Shown: in pieces, positions 8,422 through 16,324 of the stretch
How the letters are laid out: each line of letters begins with the position of its first letter
Position numbering within the stretch: the stretch's first letter is position 1
NCBI RefSeq assembly: GCF_042854845.1
Contig: NZ_AP031498.1
Span: 3,658,001 to 3,722,000, forward strand
From: Maricurvus nonylphenolicus
GTDB lineage: Bacteria > Pseudomonadota > Gammaproteobacteria > Pseudomonadales > Cellvibrionaceae
Reading direction: 5' to 3'
Length of the DNA: 64,000 bases
Position numbers and translations under genes: made by a program
Notes under the pieces: generated by a model
What the model was told of the DNA's origin: nothing
Databases searched by the model: none
Seen by the model: the letters and a program-made list of their open reading frames with translations, nothing else

Positions 8422-9051
8422 CTAATCATTCATCAATGACATTACATCGATAACATTCTCAGCCACAGCTGCCATGGAGATACTTTTATCCATCGCTTTT
8501 TTACGCAGCAGTTGATACGCCGCATCTTCATCAAGATCGCGCTGCTTCATTAATAGGCCCTTGGCCTTATCAATCAGTTTACGCTCGTGCAGCTGGTTTT
8601 TGGTTTTTGCCAGCTCTTGCCTTAAGCCCTGCTCTGACTGAAACCTGGCTATGGCAACATTGATAATGGAGTTAATTCTTTCCGGCTGGATATCATCTAC
8701 AACAAAGGCATTGACCCCGGCCTTAATAGCCTTCTGGATGATTTGAGGCGTATCTTGTTCGGCAAACATAACCACCGGATGGGGCTGAACTTGCTGCAGG
8801 CTGGCTACCTTTTGCAAGATATCATCATCGGGAAGATCGATACCCATGACAATAATATCAGGGGTATGAGTCTCTATCTCTCTGAGCAGATAGTCAGCGG
8901 TATTTAACTCGGCGACCAGCGGATACCCCAAAGCAACCAGTTCCCGTGCCAACAGGCTTCGTCGAAATTTGTCAGCATCAAACAAGAGTATCGATGGCTT
9001 CTGAGCCGATACTGAACGAGAATTGACCACTAAATTGTCCGCCCCTAGCAA
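8422..9051 (-). CDS. nasT: ANTAR-domain antitermination regulator, NasT-like
   Basis: A 209-residue two-domain protein. Residues 20-135 form a receiver-like domain (SILLFDADKFRRSLLARELV, then PDIIVMGIDLPDDD). Residues about 150-205 form the RNA-binding ANTAR domain (ERKLIDKAKGLLMKQRDLDE then DAAYQLLRKKAMD). NasT proteins bind paired hexaloop hairpins in leader RNA and prevent termination. The target RNA is visible at 4593-4663 ahead of nrtA, so this gene very probably controls it. The usual partner NasS, which holds NasT inactive without nitrate, is not encoded in the window. The start is uncertain: TTG 9051 has AGGGG 9 nt upstream, while GTG 9030 is an alternative. It sits 93 nt after lldD. 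Confidence 0.87.
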   Translation of the reverse strand: MLGADNLVVNSRSVSAQKPSILLFDADKFRRSLLARELVALGYPLVAELNTADYLLREIETHTPDIIVMGIDLPDDDILQKVASLQQVQPHPVVMFAEQDTPQIIQKAIKAGVNAFVVDDIQPERINSIINVAIARFQSEQGLRQELAKTKNQLHERKLIDKAKGLLMKQRDLDEDAAYQLLRKKAMDKSISMAAVAENVIDVMSLMND

Positions 9052-9144
9052 ATACTGTTACCCCTAAACAGGAGGTTCATCCAGTATCAGCAATAGCTGT
9101 GCCAATACGTATGGCACCGCTGTAAGGCTATCGACCCCTTAACT

Positions 9145-10293
9145 CTAATGATCAATCAAATCCGCATTGAGTTCAGCGATGCGGTTAACCCCCATCAAAG
9201 CCATGGCCACTTCAATTTCTTGCTGGAAGCGTGTTAATAAGGCCGTTATGCCAGCTTCCTGCCTGGCCGCCATGGCCCAGACCCACGGGCGGCCGATCAA
9301 TACCCCTTTCGCGCCTAGCGCTACCGCTTTAACAACATCAATACCGCTGCGCACACCGCCATCCATAAACACGTCAATCTGCTTATCCAGTGCGTCAACT
9401 ACAGCGGGTAATTTGGAGATACTGGATGCAACACCATCTAATTGCCGCCCACCATGATTAGACACCACAACCCCATCGGCGCCAGCATCAACCGCCTGAC
9501 GGGCATCATCCACTTCAAGCACGCCTTTTATTATTAACTTGCCATCCCATACAGAACGCAGCCAGGTAATATCTTTCCAGGTCACACTGGGGTCAAACTG
9601 CGAATCTATAAAGGCTTTAAAGGCAGCCATACTATTGGGGTTATCTACTACATCACTCAAATTGCCTATGGCATGTGGGCCGCCCAAACAACCTACGTCC
9701 ATTAACCAACGCGGTCGTGTTGCCAACTGTGAGAACATAGACCATTTGGCTTTGAGACCTTCAGCCAGCATACCGTTGCGGTAATCCCGGTGTCGCATAC
9801 CCGCCACGGCAAGGTCCACAGTAAAAATCAATGTATTGCAGCCGGCTAATTTTGCACGTTCCAAAATCTGCAACACCACATCGCGATCACGCAACATATA
9901 CAGCTGGAACCAGGGAATACTAGTCGATGCCTGTTTGATTTCTTCCACAGAACAGACACCGACGGTTGAACAGGTAAAAGGCACACCCGCCGCTTTGGCA
10001 GCTTTAGCGGCTTGTACTTCGCCTCGCCTTGCCATCATGCCGGCCATTCCCACAGGTGCCAATGCCAAAGGCATACTGGCAGTTTGGCCGCATAACTCAG
10101 TAGAAGTATTGACGCTGCCAACATCACTCATCACCTGTTGCTTTAGGCAATAATCTTCGAAGTCAGCGATATTGGCAGCCATGGTCCGCTCATCATTACT
10201 GCCACCATCAATATAATCAAACAGGAAATTCGGTAAGCGTTTTTTCGCAAAATGACGGAAATCTTCAACACTTATCGGGAAACTATTATTCAT
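9145..10293 (-). CDS. lldD: FMN-dependent L-lactate dehydrogenase / alpha-hydroxy acid oxidase
   Basis: A 382-residue TIM-barrel flavoenzyme that oxidises L-lactate (or another L-2-hydroxy acid) to the 2-oxo acid, passing electrons to the respiratory chain when of the LldD type. Strong family blocks: FLFDYIDGGSNDERT, MPLALAPVGMAGMMARRGEV, PWFQLYMLRDRD, the active-site His/Arg block VVSNHGGRQLDG, and the phosphate-binding GGVRSGIDVVKAVALGA. Length matches LldD (about 380-396). ATG 10293 is preferred over TTG 10299 because AAGGG lies 8 nt upstream. It follows two tautomerase-fold genes on the same strand (165-nt gap), so the true substrate may be a hydroxy acid other than lactate. Confidence 0.88.
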   Translation of the reverse strand: MNNSFPISVEDFRHFAKKRLPNFLFDYIDGGSNDERTMAANIADFEDYCLKQQVMSDVGSVNTSTELCGQTASMPLALAPVGMAGMMARRGEVQAAKAAKAAGVPFTCSTVGVCSVEEIKQASTSIPWFQLYMLRDRDVVLQILERAKLAGCNTLIFTVDLAVAGMRHRDYRNGMLAEGLKAKWSMFSQLATRPRWLMDVGCLGGPHAIGNLSDVVDNPNSMAAFKAFIDSQFDPSVTWKDITWLRSVWDGKLIIKGVLEVDDARQAVDAGADGVVVSNHGGRQLDGVASSISKLPAVVDALDKQIDVFMDGGVRSGIDVVKAVALGAKGVLIGRPWVWAMAARQEAGITALLTRFQQEIEVAMALMGVNRIAELNADLIDH

Positions 10294-10458
10294 ATCCAAA
10301 GCCCTTAAACTGCTGTTGATTTAACTCTAACAGTCGGAAATCTGTGGCTTTGTTATTTGGGTAACATTTGAGGTGGAGTTACTTTGAGCAATCGATGTCT
10401 TTTGATTTATATCAATATTCGACCGAGAGGGAAGAAGCCTTCCCCCTTTATATGCAGT

Positions 10459-10893
10459 TTATGCTTGAACGCTTTCCCGCATTTTTTGGTTGTGACGCTC
10501 TATCCAGGCAGCCTCTTCCCCCGGTTCTGGTAATAAATCCCCGCCTTCCATCACCCATTTGGCTTGTACGTCCCGAGTGGACATGGTCACTTCGGAGAAG
10601 TTTACCCCGATAACATCTGCCACTGCTTGACGCATGCCCGAGACCAGTTTGTTTTTTACCTCATCGGTACGGCCAGAGCGGATATTGCCAAACAACTGAT
10701 AATCGGCTGTACTCTCACCGCCCCAGAGACTTTGCAGCAGAGCCAATTTTTCTGAGCTGAAGAAAACCACATGCACAAACGTTGGCGGCGCCCCTGTGAC
10801 CTCACAGTGCACATCGGTAACAGCCTGAGAAATGGTTTGTTTCTTTTCCGGTGAGATGGCACCGGTGGGATAGCTACACAAATATAATGGCAT
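10459..10893 (-). CDS. Tautomerase-superfamily protein, cis-CaaD-like
   Basis: A 144-residue protein. After Met removal it starts with Pro1, the catalytic base of tautomerases. It also keeps His28, Arg71, Arg74 and Glu115, matching the cis-3-chloroacrylic acid dehalogenase residues His28, Arg70, Arg73 and Glu114; the family's Tyr103 position is not a Tyr here. The PEPG segment near the end (LLPEPGEE) also fits. The reaction may be a hydration or tautomerisation of a small unsaturated acid; the natural substrate cannot be read from sequence. AGGAG precedes ATG 10893. The gap to the upstream tautomerase-like gene is 10 nt, so the two are co-transcribed. Confidence 0.75.
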   Translation of the reverse strand: MPLYLCSYPTGAISPEKKQTISQAVTDVHCEVTGAPPTFVHVVFFSSEKLALLQSLWGGESTADYQLFGNIRSGRTDEVKNKLVSGMRQAVADVIGVNFSEVTMSTRDVQAKWVMEGGDLLPEPGEEAAWIERHNQKMRESVQA

Positions 10894-10903
10894 AGTGATT
10901 CTC

Positions 10904-11218
10904 CTAGGTTGCCGGCATCACAGTGGCGATAATTTCGTTAATATGGCAATCGGTTTTATCTGTCCATAGATTGCAAATCGCATTGAGGACGTCTACCCGC
11001 AAATCCTGCTCAATTGGTGGTGCCATCAAGGTTACGATAGAAGAGGTTGAAAGCTGACCGGCAGTCCATCCCTCCCCTTTTGGAATCTTGACCCAGGAGA
11101 TGTCCAGTTTCTCTCCCAAACCGTTGCGTACCACGATATCCTCGAGGCCTTCCCCCAGCTGTTTTACAGTGTCCTCAGGAATTTGCCCTTCCTGAAGTAA
11201 GCAGATACAAAATGTCAT
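10904..11218 (-). CDS. Small tautomerase-fold-like protein without Pro1
   Basis: A 104-residue protein with the beta-alpha-beta layout of the 4-oxalocrotonate tautomerase fold in both halves; the second half reads SIVTLMAPPIEQDLRVDVLN and ends NEIIATVMPAT. The residue after Met is Thr, not the catalytic Pro, so it may be an inactive partner subunit of the neighbouring cis-CaaD-like protein. AGGGG 5 nt before ATG 11218 supports the start. First gene of the tautomerase-lldD group and divergent from the LysR regulator at 11404. The family assignment is by pattern only. Confidence 0.6.
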   Translation of the reverse strand: MTFCICLLQEGQIPEDTVKQLGEGLEDIVVRNGLGEKLDISWVKIPKGEGWTAGQLSTSSIVTLMAPPIEQDLRVDVLNAICNLWTDKTDCHINEIIATVMPAT

Positions 11219-11403
11219 GCGGTCCCCTAGCTATTATCAAAAGGTCTACAATTTACTGTAACCGAATCTTTTTATAATAGGCACTGACCATAGTTTGCAG
11301 GCGCCCCTAAAAAAAGGCATAGCGGGGAGTATGCTTTACTTCATAGCAGTGCTTTGAGATATTACATTTTTGTATAACCGCCTTAACAGCCGCAGGGGTG
11401 AAC

Positions 11404-12309
11404 ATGGATATTTCTGATATTGCAATGCTGGAAGCCATCGTTAAACATGGCAGCCTCAGTAAAGCTTCGGAAGTTCTTTACGTGTCGCAACCCACCTTGA
11501 GCAAACGCCTGGCGCGACTGGAAACCGTGCTGGCTACACCGCTATTTCACCGCAGTAGCAGCGGCTTAACCCCTACAGCCCATACCCAATTTATTATTGA
11601 TAATACCCAGCCGCTAAAAACCCAGATTAAAAATATTCAGCGCCATATAGAACTGATGAATAATCTGCAAGCTGGCGAGTTGCGTTTAGGGGTTGGGCCT
11701 ATTGTTGAGCAACTTTACTTCCCTTACACCTTGCTGGAACTCACCAAAGATTCATCCAATAAACTGGATGTTTCTATACGTACAGGTACCGACGAGACTC
11801 TCAAGACCCTGTTACAGGACGGCGAGATCGACATTGCTATTGGCCCGTTTGAGGAAGATAGTGGTTCAGACGAGTTTGTAGTGACAAACATTGCCAATCA
11901 ACCCCTGATTATTGCCGTACGCTACGACCACCCCTTCGGCATTGCCTCCCGAGAAGGCCGGAGCATATCGCCAGAAGAAATGTCATCCTACCCCTTGATT
12001 GCACCACATATTCCTAAATATATGAATGAACGCTTTCTGCAGTTGTTCAATGAAACGCCTCAGCGGGTTATGTGTGACAACTATTCAGTGATCAAGGAGG
12101 TATTAAAACAGTCTGATGATTTCACCATTGGTCCGGGAGCGGTTTTTAGCCAGGAAGTCATCAACAAAGAATTAACCTTTGTTGCTCCGCCCGTTTCAGT
12201 GCAATGGCATGCGGCTTGTATGACACTGGCCCAGAATGCAGAACTGCCGTTTATCCATAAAGTCATAGATGCATTTCGTCAATATCCGCTGCCGGAAGTT
12301 AACAGTTAA
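11404..12309 (+). CDS. LysR-family transcriptional regulator
   Basis: A 301-residue regulator with the N-terminal winged helix-turn-helix (about 1-60; GSLSKASEVLYVSQPTLSKR) and the C-terminal periplasmic-binding-like effector domain (about 90-295). ATG 11404 has AGGGG 5 nt upstream; an in-frame GTG at 11398 overlaps that site and is less likely. It is divergent from the tautomerase/lldD genes with a 185-bp shared region, the usual LysR arrangement, so it probably controls them in response to their substrate. A precise operator could not be defined by eye. Confidence 0.88.
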   Translation: MDISDIAMLEAIVKHGSLSKASEVLYVSQPTLSKRLARLETVLATPLFHRSSSGLTPTAHTQFIIDNTQPLKTQIKNIQRHIELMNNLQAGELRLGVGPIVEQLYFPYTLLELTKDSSNKLDVSIRTGTDETLKTLLQDGEIDIAIGPFEEDSGSDEFVVTNIANQPLIIAVRYDHPFGIASREGRSISPEEMSSYPLIAPHIPKYMNERFLQLFNETPQRVMCDNYSVIKEVLKQSDDFTIGPGAVFSQEVINKELTFVAPPVSVQWHAACMTLAQNAELPFIHKVIDAFRQYPLPEVNS

Positions 12310-12504
12310 GCGCAGCGGTCTCCGCCTCCCTATCAGACGTCTTGCTGATATGCTTTTTCTTGCTCCCCCTACCGAAAACTAATCACTTCCGTATATCAGA
12401 TCTGGGCGATATACATACCCTATTCATACGGCCATTGCTGCTGTATGAAGTCCATCCATATGAGGTAGTTATGGAGAACTGATATGCCCATATAGGAGCT
12501 GATT

Positions 12505-13467
12505 ATGTTTACACGTAATACACTGATTTTACTTTCGTCTCTGCTAATCACAATTTCAGCACACGCATCCACCTATACACAAACCAAATACCCTATTGTC
12601 TTACTCTCAGGGGTTATGGGTTCCCCTAATGCTTTTGGCCCTATACCCACCGAATATTTCTATGGTATCGAGCAAGCACTGGAGTCCTCAGGCGCTCGGG
12701 TCTATGTTGCCCCCCTTTCGCCCCTGCACGAAGACTACACCCGTGGTGAGCAGGCCAGGCGTTTTATTGAAGAAATCGTTATCCCCTATGAACACTCACG
12801 GGGTTATCACTGGGTGGATAAGGTTAATATTCTGGGCCACAGCCAGGGTGGTATTACCGCCCGATATGTCGCCGGCGTTCATCCGCATTTGGTGGCCACC
12901 ATCTCCACAATCGGTACACCTCACAATGCCCCCACCAAAGGGATGAGCCTGACTGACTTTTTTATTCTTGCTACACAGGATGACAATGTCCTTGGCCAAC
13001 TGGGCCGAATCATCAACGGTTTGTTCGGAGACATCAGTAGCTGGCTTTCTGGCACTCACTTGAGCAATGATCTTGATGCAGCCCTCGAGCATATCGAGAA
13101 TAATTTCGCCGCCTTTAATCAGGATTTTCCACAGGCATTGCCCACTGGCTCTCCCTGCGGAGAAGGTCAATATGTGGTAAACGGTATTCCTTATTTCTCC
13201 ATGGGTGGTACTTCACCGCTGACAAATTTCTTCGACCCCTCTGATGCGGCACTGGGAACACTGAGCCTGATACTACAAGTGGACGACAAAAATGATGGCG
13301 CTATAGGCCGCTGCCAAACTCATATCGGCAAGGTAATTCGCGATAATTATGTAATGAATCACGGCGATGAAATTAATGCGCTCTACGGCATTGTCTCGCC
13401 CTTTGCCACCAACCCGCGTACCGTTTATCGCAAGCATGCCAATTACTTGAAAAATATGGGGCTGTAA
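12505..13467 (+). CDS. lipA: Secreted triacylglycerol lipase, family I.1/I.2
   Basis: A 320-residue alpha/beta hydrolase with a signal peptide (about 1-22, ending SAHA). The catalytic triad is visible: Ser113 in GHSQG, Asp264 in KNDGAIG and His286 in MNHGDE. Cys218 and Cys270 are placed like the disulfide of Pseudomonas lipases. The N-terminal oxyanion motif, normally HG(M/L), reads SGV at 35-37, an unusual change. Family I.1/I.2 lipases need a dedicated foldase, and one is encoded 25 nt downstream. It would hydrolyse long-chain acylglycerols outside the cell after type II secretion. AGGAG lies 8 nt before ATG 12505. Confidence 0.9.
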   Translation: MFTRNTLILLSSLLITISAHASTYTQTKYPIVLLSGVMGSPNAFGPIPTEYFYGIEQALESSGARVYVAPLSPLHEDYTRGEQARRFIEEIVIPYEHSRGYHWVDKVNILGHSQGGITARYVAGVHPHLVATISTIGTPHNAPTKGMSLTDFFILATQDDNVLGQLGRIINGLFGDISSWLSGTHLSNDLDAALEHIENNFAAFNQDFPQALPTGSPCGEGQYVVNGIPYFSMGGTSPLTNFFDPSDAALGTLSLILQVDDKNDGAIGRCQTHIGKVIRDNYVMNHGDEINALYGIVSPFATNPRTVYRKHANYLKNMGL

Positions 13468-13492
13468 TTACAGCGAATTAACGGCTTCAAAC

Positions 13493-14515
13493 ATGAATAA
13501 GAAAGCAGCAACCGGTACAGTCGTGGCCCTGATAGTCACGGCTGTGCTCTATTTGTCCTGGTATTTGTCCTGGCAGGATAGCCCCTTACAGAAAGACACC
13601 TTCTCAGGTATTAGGCCAGAGTTGCCCAAGGCAACAAATATCACCTTGCCAGAATCGGCGCTTCAACCAATCCCTGAGAAGCTCACCACCGAGCAAAAGC
13701 CAGATATTGATCAGGTCATGGACTACCTGCAAAGCATTCCTTCCCTGGAAGGCTCCGAGATCGACGGGGCACTTGAGATTGATGACGATGGTCAGCTGAT
13801 TAAAGACAAAGACGTAAAATACCTGTTTGACTATTTCCTGAGTGCCACAGGCGAGATTTCACAGGACCAAGTCTCTCAATTACTGTCACTTTACGCTGAG
13901 GCGAGCCTTCCCAGTGAAGCCGCCTCAGAAGCCATCACCCTGTTCGCCACCTATCTGGATATGAAACATGCACTGGAACAGAGAATGCAAAACCAGTTAC
14001 CTCAGGGCTATTCCCTTGACAACATTACGCAGTTCTTTGACCTGCGCAATCAAATCCGCCAAGCCCATCTGGGCCCGCAAGTCACCCAGGCCTTTTACGG
14101 TGATGAAATAGCCTACGATCGCTACCAAATCGACAAAGCACGCTGGCAGACCAATAACGTATCGGACAACCCGATATCCCCAGAACTCAGTCATCGCGAC
14201 CAGGAACAACAACGCCAACACCAACTGTTTTCCAGCTCATCAGCTACAGGCAATCAACTTACCCCATCAGAGCAATACGCCCTGTGGGAGCGCACCTTAG
14301 GGCACGAATATGCGGCCTCAAGGCTAGCCATAGAGGCCCGATTACAACAACAGCGGGCAGAATGGCGCTTCCGGGTTACCCACTACCAACAACAGCTGCA
14401 AACCATAACCCAATCATCACTTTCCAACACCGACCAAACCCAGGCCATTCTTGACCTGCAGGCAAGGCTATTCTCGCCCTCGGAAATCCCCAGGCTGAAG
14501 GCCAAAGCGCTGTAA
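13493..14515 (+). CDS. lifO: Lipase-specific foldase (lipase chaperone)
   Basis: A 340-residue protein anchored in the inner membrane by one N-terminal span (about 8-26), followed by a variable linker and a helical lipase-clasping domain. The foldase signature RxxFDYxLSAxGE appears as KYLFDYFLSATGE at 109-121, with Lys replacing the usual Arg. Length and helix-rich C-terminus fit the Lif family. It folds the upstream lipase in the periplasm before secretion. The start ATG 13493 lies 25 nt after the lipase stop, consistent with one operon. Confidence 0.88.
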   Translation: MNKKAATGTVVALIVTAVLYLSWYLSWQDSPLQKDTFSGIRPELPKATNITLPESALQPIPEKLTTEQKPDIDQVMDYLQSIPSLEGSEIDGALEIDDDGQLIKDKDVKYLFDYFLSATGEISQDQVSQLLSLYAEASLPSEAASEAITLFATYLDMKHALEQRMQNQLPQGYSLDNITQFFDLRNQIRQAHLGPQVTQAFYGDEIAYDRYQIDKARWQTNNVSDNPISPELSHRDQEQQRQHQLFSSSSATGNQLTPSEQYALWERTLGHEYAASRLAIEARLQQQRAEWRFRVTHYQQQLQTITQSSLSNTDQTQAILDLQARLFSPSEIPRLKAKAL

Positions 14516-14709
14516 GGCTGCTCCCTTACAGGCCCTATTCATAATATTGGCCACAGCCCCTAAATCATGTCATTACCATGACAGTGGCCCGCTCGCTATG
14601 ATGAAAACGTACCAAGCCATGTGAATCCAGATGCCGTATGCAGGACCCGTATTACGCTTTACTGTCTGACCTACTGGCTGAATCCACCACCCCTTACCGG
14701 AGTCGCTTT

Positions 14710-15447
14710 ATGAACAGTTCTCAACAGAAAGTTGCCGTTATTATTGGTGTAGGACCAGAAAACGGTATGGGTGCCGCCTTGTGCCGCCGTTTTGCAAACA
14801 ATGATTACCATGTCTTTGTTGGCGGAAGAACCTTTGAGAAGGTTGAAACCGTTGCCAGTAATATTAACGCCAACGGTGGCAAAGCCACACCTGTTGCCTG
14901 TGATGCCACAGAAATCGACACCCTGGATAACCTGTTTGCCCAGGCCGCGGATGCCGGTCAAATTACCCTGGCGATTTACAATGCGGGCAATAACATGCCC
15001 GGCGACTTCCTGACCATGGAACCAGAATTCTTCGAGAAGTGCTGGCGTATCGCCTGTTACGGCGGTTTCCTGTTTAGCCAATTGGCGCTTAAACATATGG
15101 CCCCTAACGAAGAAGGTACTCTGCTCTTCACCGGTGCCAGCGCCTCCATGCGCGGTAAGCCATTCTTCTCAGCCTTTACCGCCGCCAAAGCCGGTTTACG
15201 TGCCCTGGCACAATCCCTGGCCCGTGAGTTTGGCCCTAAGGGTGTACATGTTGCCCATGTGGTGATTGACGGCGCTATTGATGGTGATCGTATTAACAAA
15301 GGACGTCCTGAAGTAGCAGAAGCACTGGGTAAAGAAGGCCTGGTCGATATCGAAGGCATCGTGGATGTTTATGAAATGCTCGACAAACAACCTTCTCGAG
15401 CCTGGACCCACGAAATTGATGTACGTACCGCCACGGAGAATTTCTAA
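14710..15447 (+). CDS. Atypical short-chain dehydrogenase/reductase lacking catalytic Tyr
   Basis: A 245-residue SDR-fold protein. The cofactor loop is GVGPENGMGAAL (13-24) instead of the classical TGxxxGxG; YNAGNN (90-95) matches the NAG motif. The active-site segment reads FTAAK (156-160), where classical SDRs have YxxxK, so the catalytic Tyr is Phe while the Lys stays. It may bind NAD(P) without classical redox chemistry or use another residue. ATG 14710 has GGAG 7 nt upstream; the frame extends 24 codons further without a site. It is followed one base later by the GST-like gene, so the pair is translationally linked. Substrate unknown. Confidence 0.8.
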   Translation: MNSSQQKVAVIIGVGPENGMGAALCRRFANNDYHVFVGGRTFEKVETVASNINANGGKATPVACDATEIDTLDNLFAQAADAGQITLAIYNAGNNMPGDFLTMEPEFFEKCWRIACYGGFLFSQLALKHMAPNEEGTLLFTGASASMRGKPFFSAFTAAKAGLRALAQSLAREFGPKGVHVAHVVIDGAIDGDRINKGRPEVAEALGKEGLVDIEGIVDVYEMLDKQPSRAWTHEIDVRTATENF

Positions 15448-15448
15448 G

Positions 15449-16072
15449 ATGAAGCTTGTCGGTACCACTATTTCACACTTTGTAAGACGTGTTGCGATTC
15501 CTTTGAAAATATACGGCATTAACTACGAAGCCATTGATGCCTCAGTCACAACAGATCAAGCGGTTATCAAGCAGCACAGCAAACTTGCTCGCATTCCCTC
15601 TTTGGTTCTAGATGATGGCGATGTATTAATTGATAGCGATTATATTTTGGCAGAAATTGATGCCATGGTGCCAGAGAATGAACGCCTGATCATTCAAGAT
15701 CCAAGTAACCGTCGTCACTACGGCCAAGTACTCGCCTCATTGACTGGAGCGATGGATAAGGCAACCGCCTGGTTCTATGAAGCTCACCGCCGCCCCAAGG
15801 AATTTGTTTGGGCTGAATGGGCAGAGCACCTGCGACTGCAGTTAGCCGGCGGTGTTCTGCAAGTCGAAGAAAACGCACATATCTTTGCCGACGGGTCTGA
15901 ATACCTGTTTGAAGATCGATTAACCCACGCGGATATTGCTGCGGGGCTGGTTTATCCTCTAGCCAATATGGCAGCTGCTGATTTGGTTAATGCTGAATCC
16001 TGCCCTCGCCTGGCGAAATTAGCGCTGCATATGAATTCCCTGGAAGCCTTTAAAGCGACATCGCCATCGTAG
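15449..16072 (+). CDS. Glutathione S-transferase-like protein
   Basis: A 207-residue protein. Residues 1-75 form a thioredoxin-like fold (MKLVGTTISHFVRRVAIPL, then RIPSLVLDDGDVLIDSDYI with the cis-Pro and the Asp/Ser glutathione-contact region), followed by a helical domain to residue 200 (LTHADIAAGLVYPL resembles the GST C-terminal N-cap). The ATG at 15449 comes one base after the SDR stop; GGAG about 10 nt upstream lies inside the SDR gene. Probably acts with that SDR on an unknown electrophilic or carbonyl compound; the link is positional. Confidence 0.78.
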   Translation: MKLVGTTISHFVRRVAIPLKIYGINYEAIDASVTTDQAVIKQHSKLARIPSLVLDDGDVLIDSDYILAEIDAMVPENERLIIQDPSNRRHYGQVLASLTGAMDKATAWFYEAHRRPKEFVWAEWAEHLRLQLAGGVLQVEENAHIFADGSEYLFEDRLTHADIAAGLVYPLANMAAADLVNAESCPRLAKLALHMNSLEAFKATSPS

Positions 16073-16138
16073 CTTTCTTTTTTGCTTTACGTTTTGTTCT
16101 CTGTCTTAGTATAAGTCTCTCTCTCGACTTATCTTTGT

Positions 16139-16164
16139 GGGCCCCTCCCTAAGGGGCCTTTTTT
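16139..16164 (+). terminator. Intrinsic terminator after the SDR-GST pair
   Basis: GGGCCCCT, short loop, AAGGGGCC and a run of six T on the plus strand. It separates the SDR-GST operon from the TonB receptor gene; the remaining 160 bp to 16325 hold that gene's promoter region, with no clear boxes seen. Confidence 0.85.
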
Positions 16165-16324
16165 CTGCCCCATAGCTCTATGCATTTTCTTTAGCATCCC
16201 CCAAAACTATTGGAATTTCCGGCTTCAATTATCGGGTGCAATAATCATTGCTGATCAAAAAATATTGATCACTGCGCAAGATCGTAACGATTTAAGCAGT
16301 CAATGATTATAAGAGAGTAAAGTC

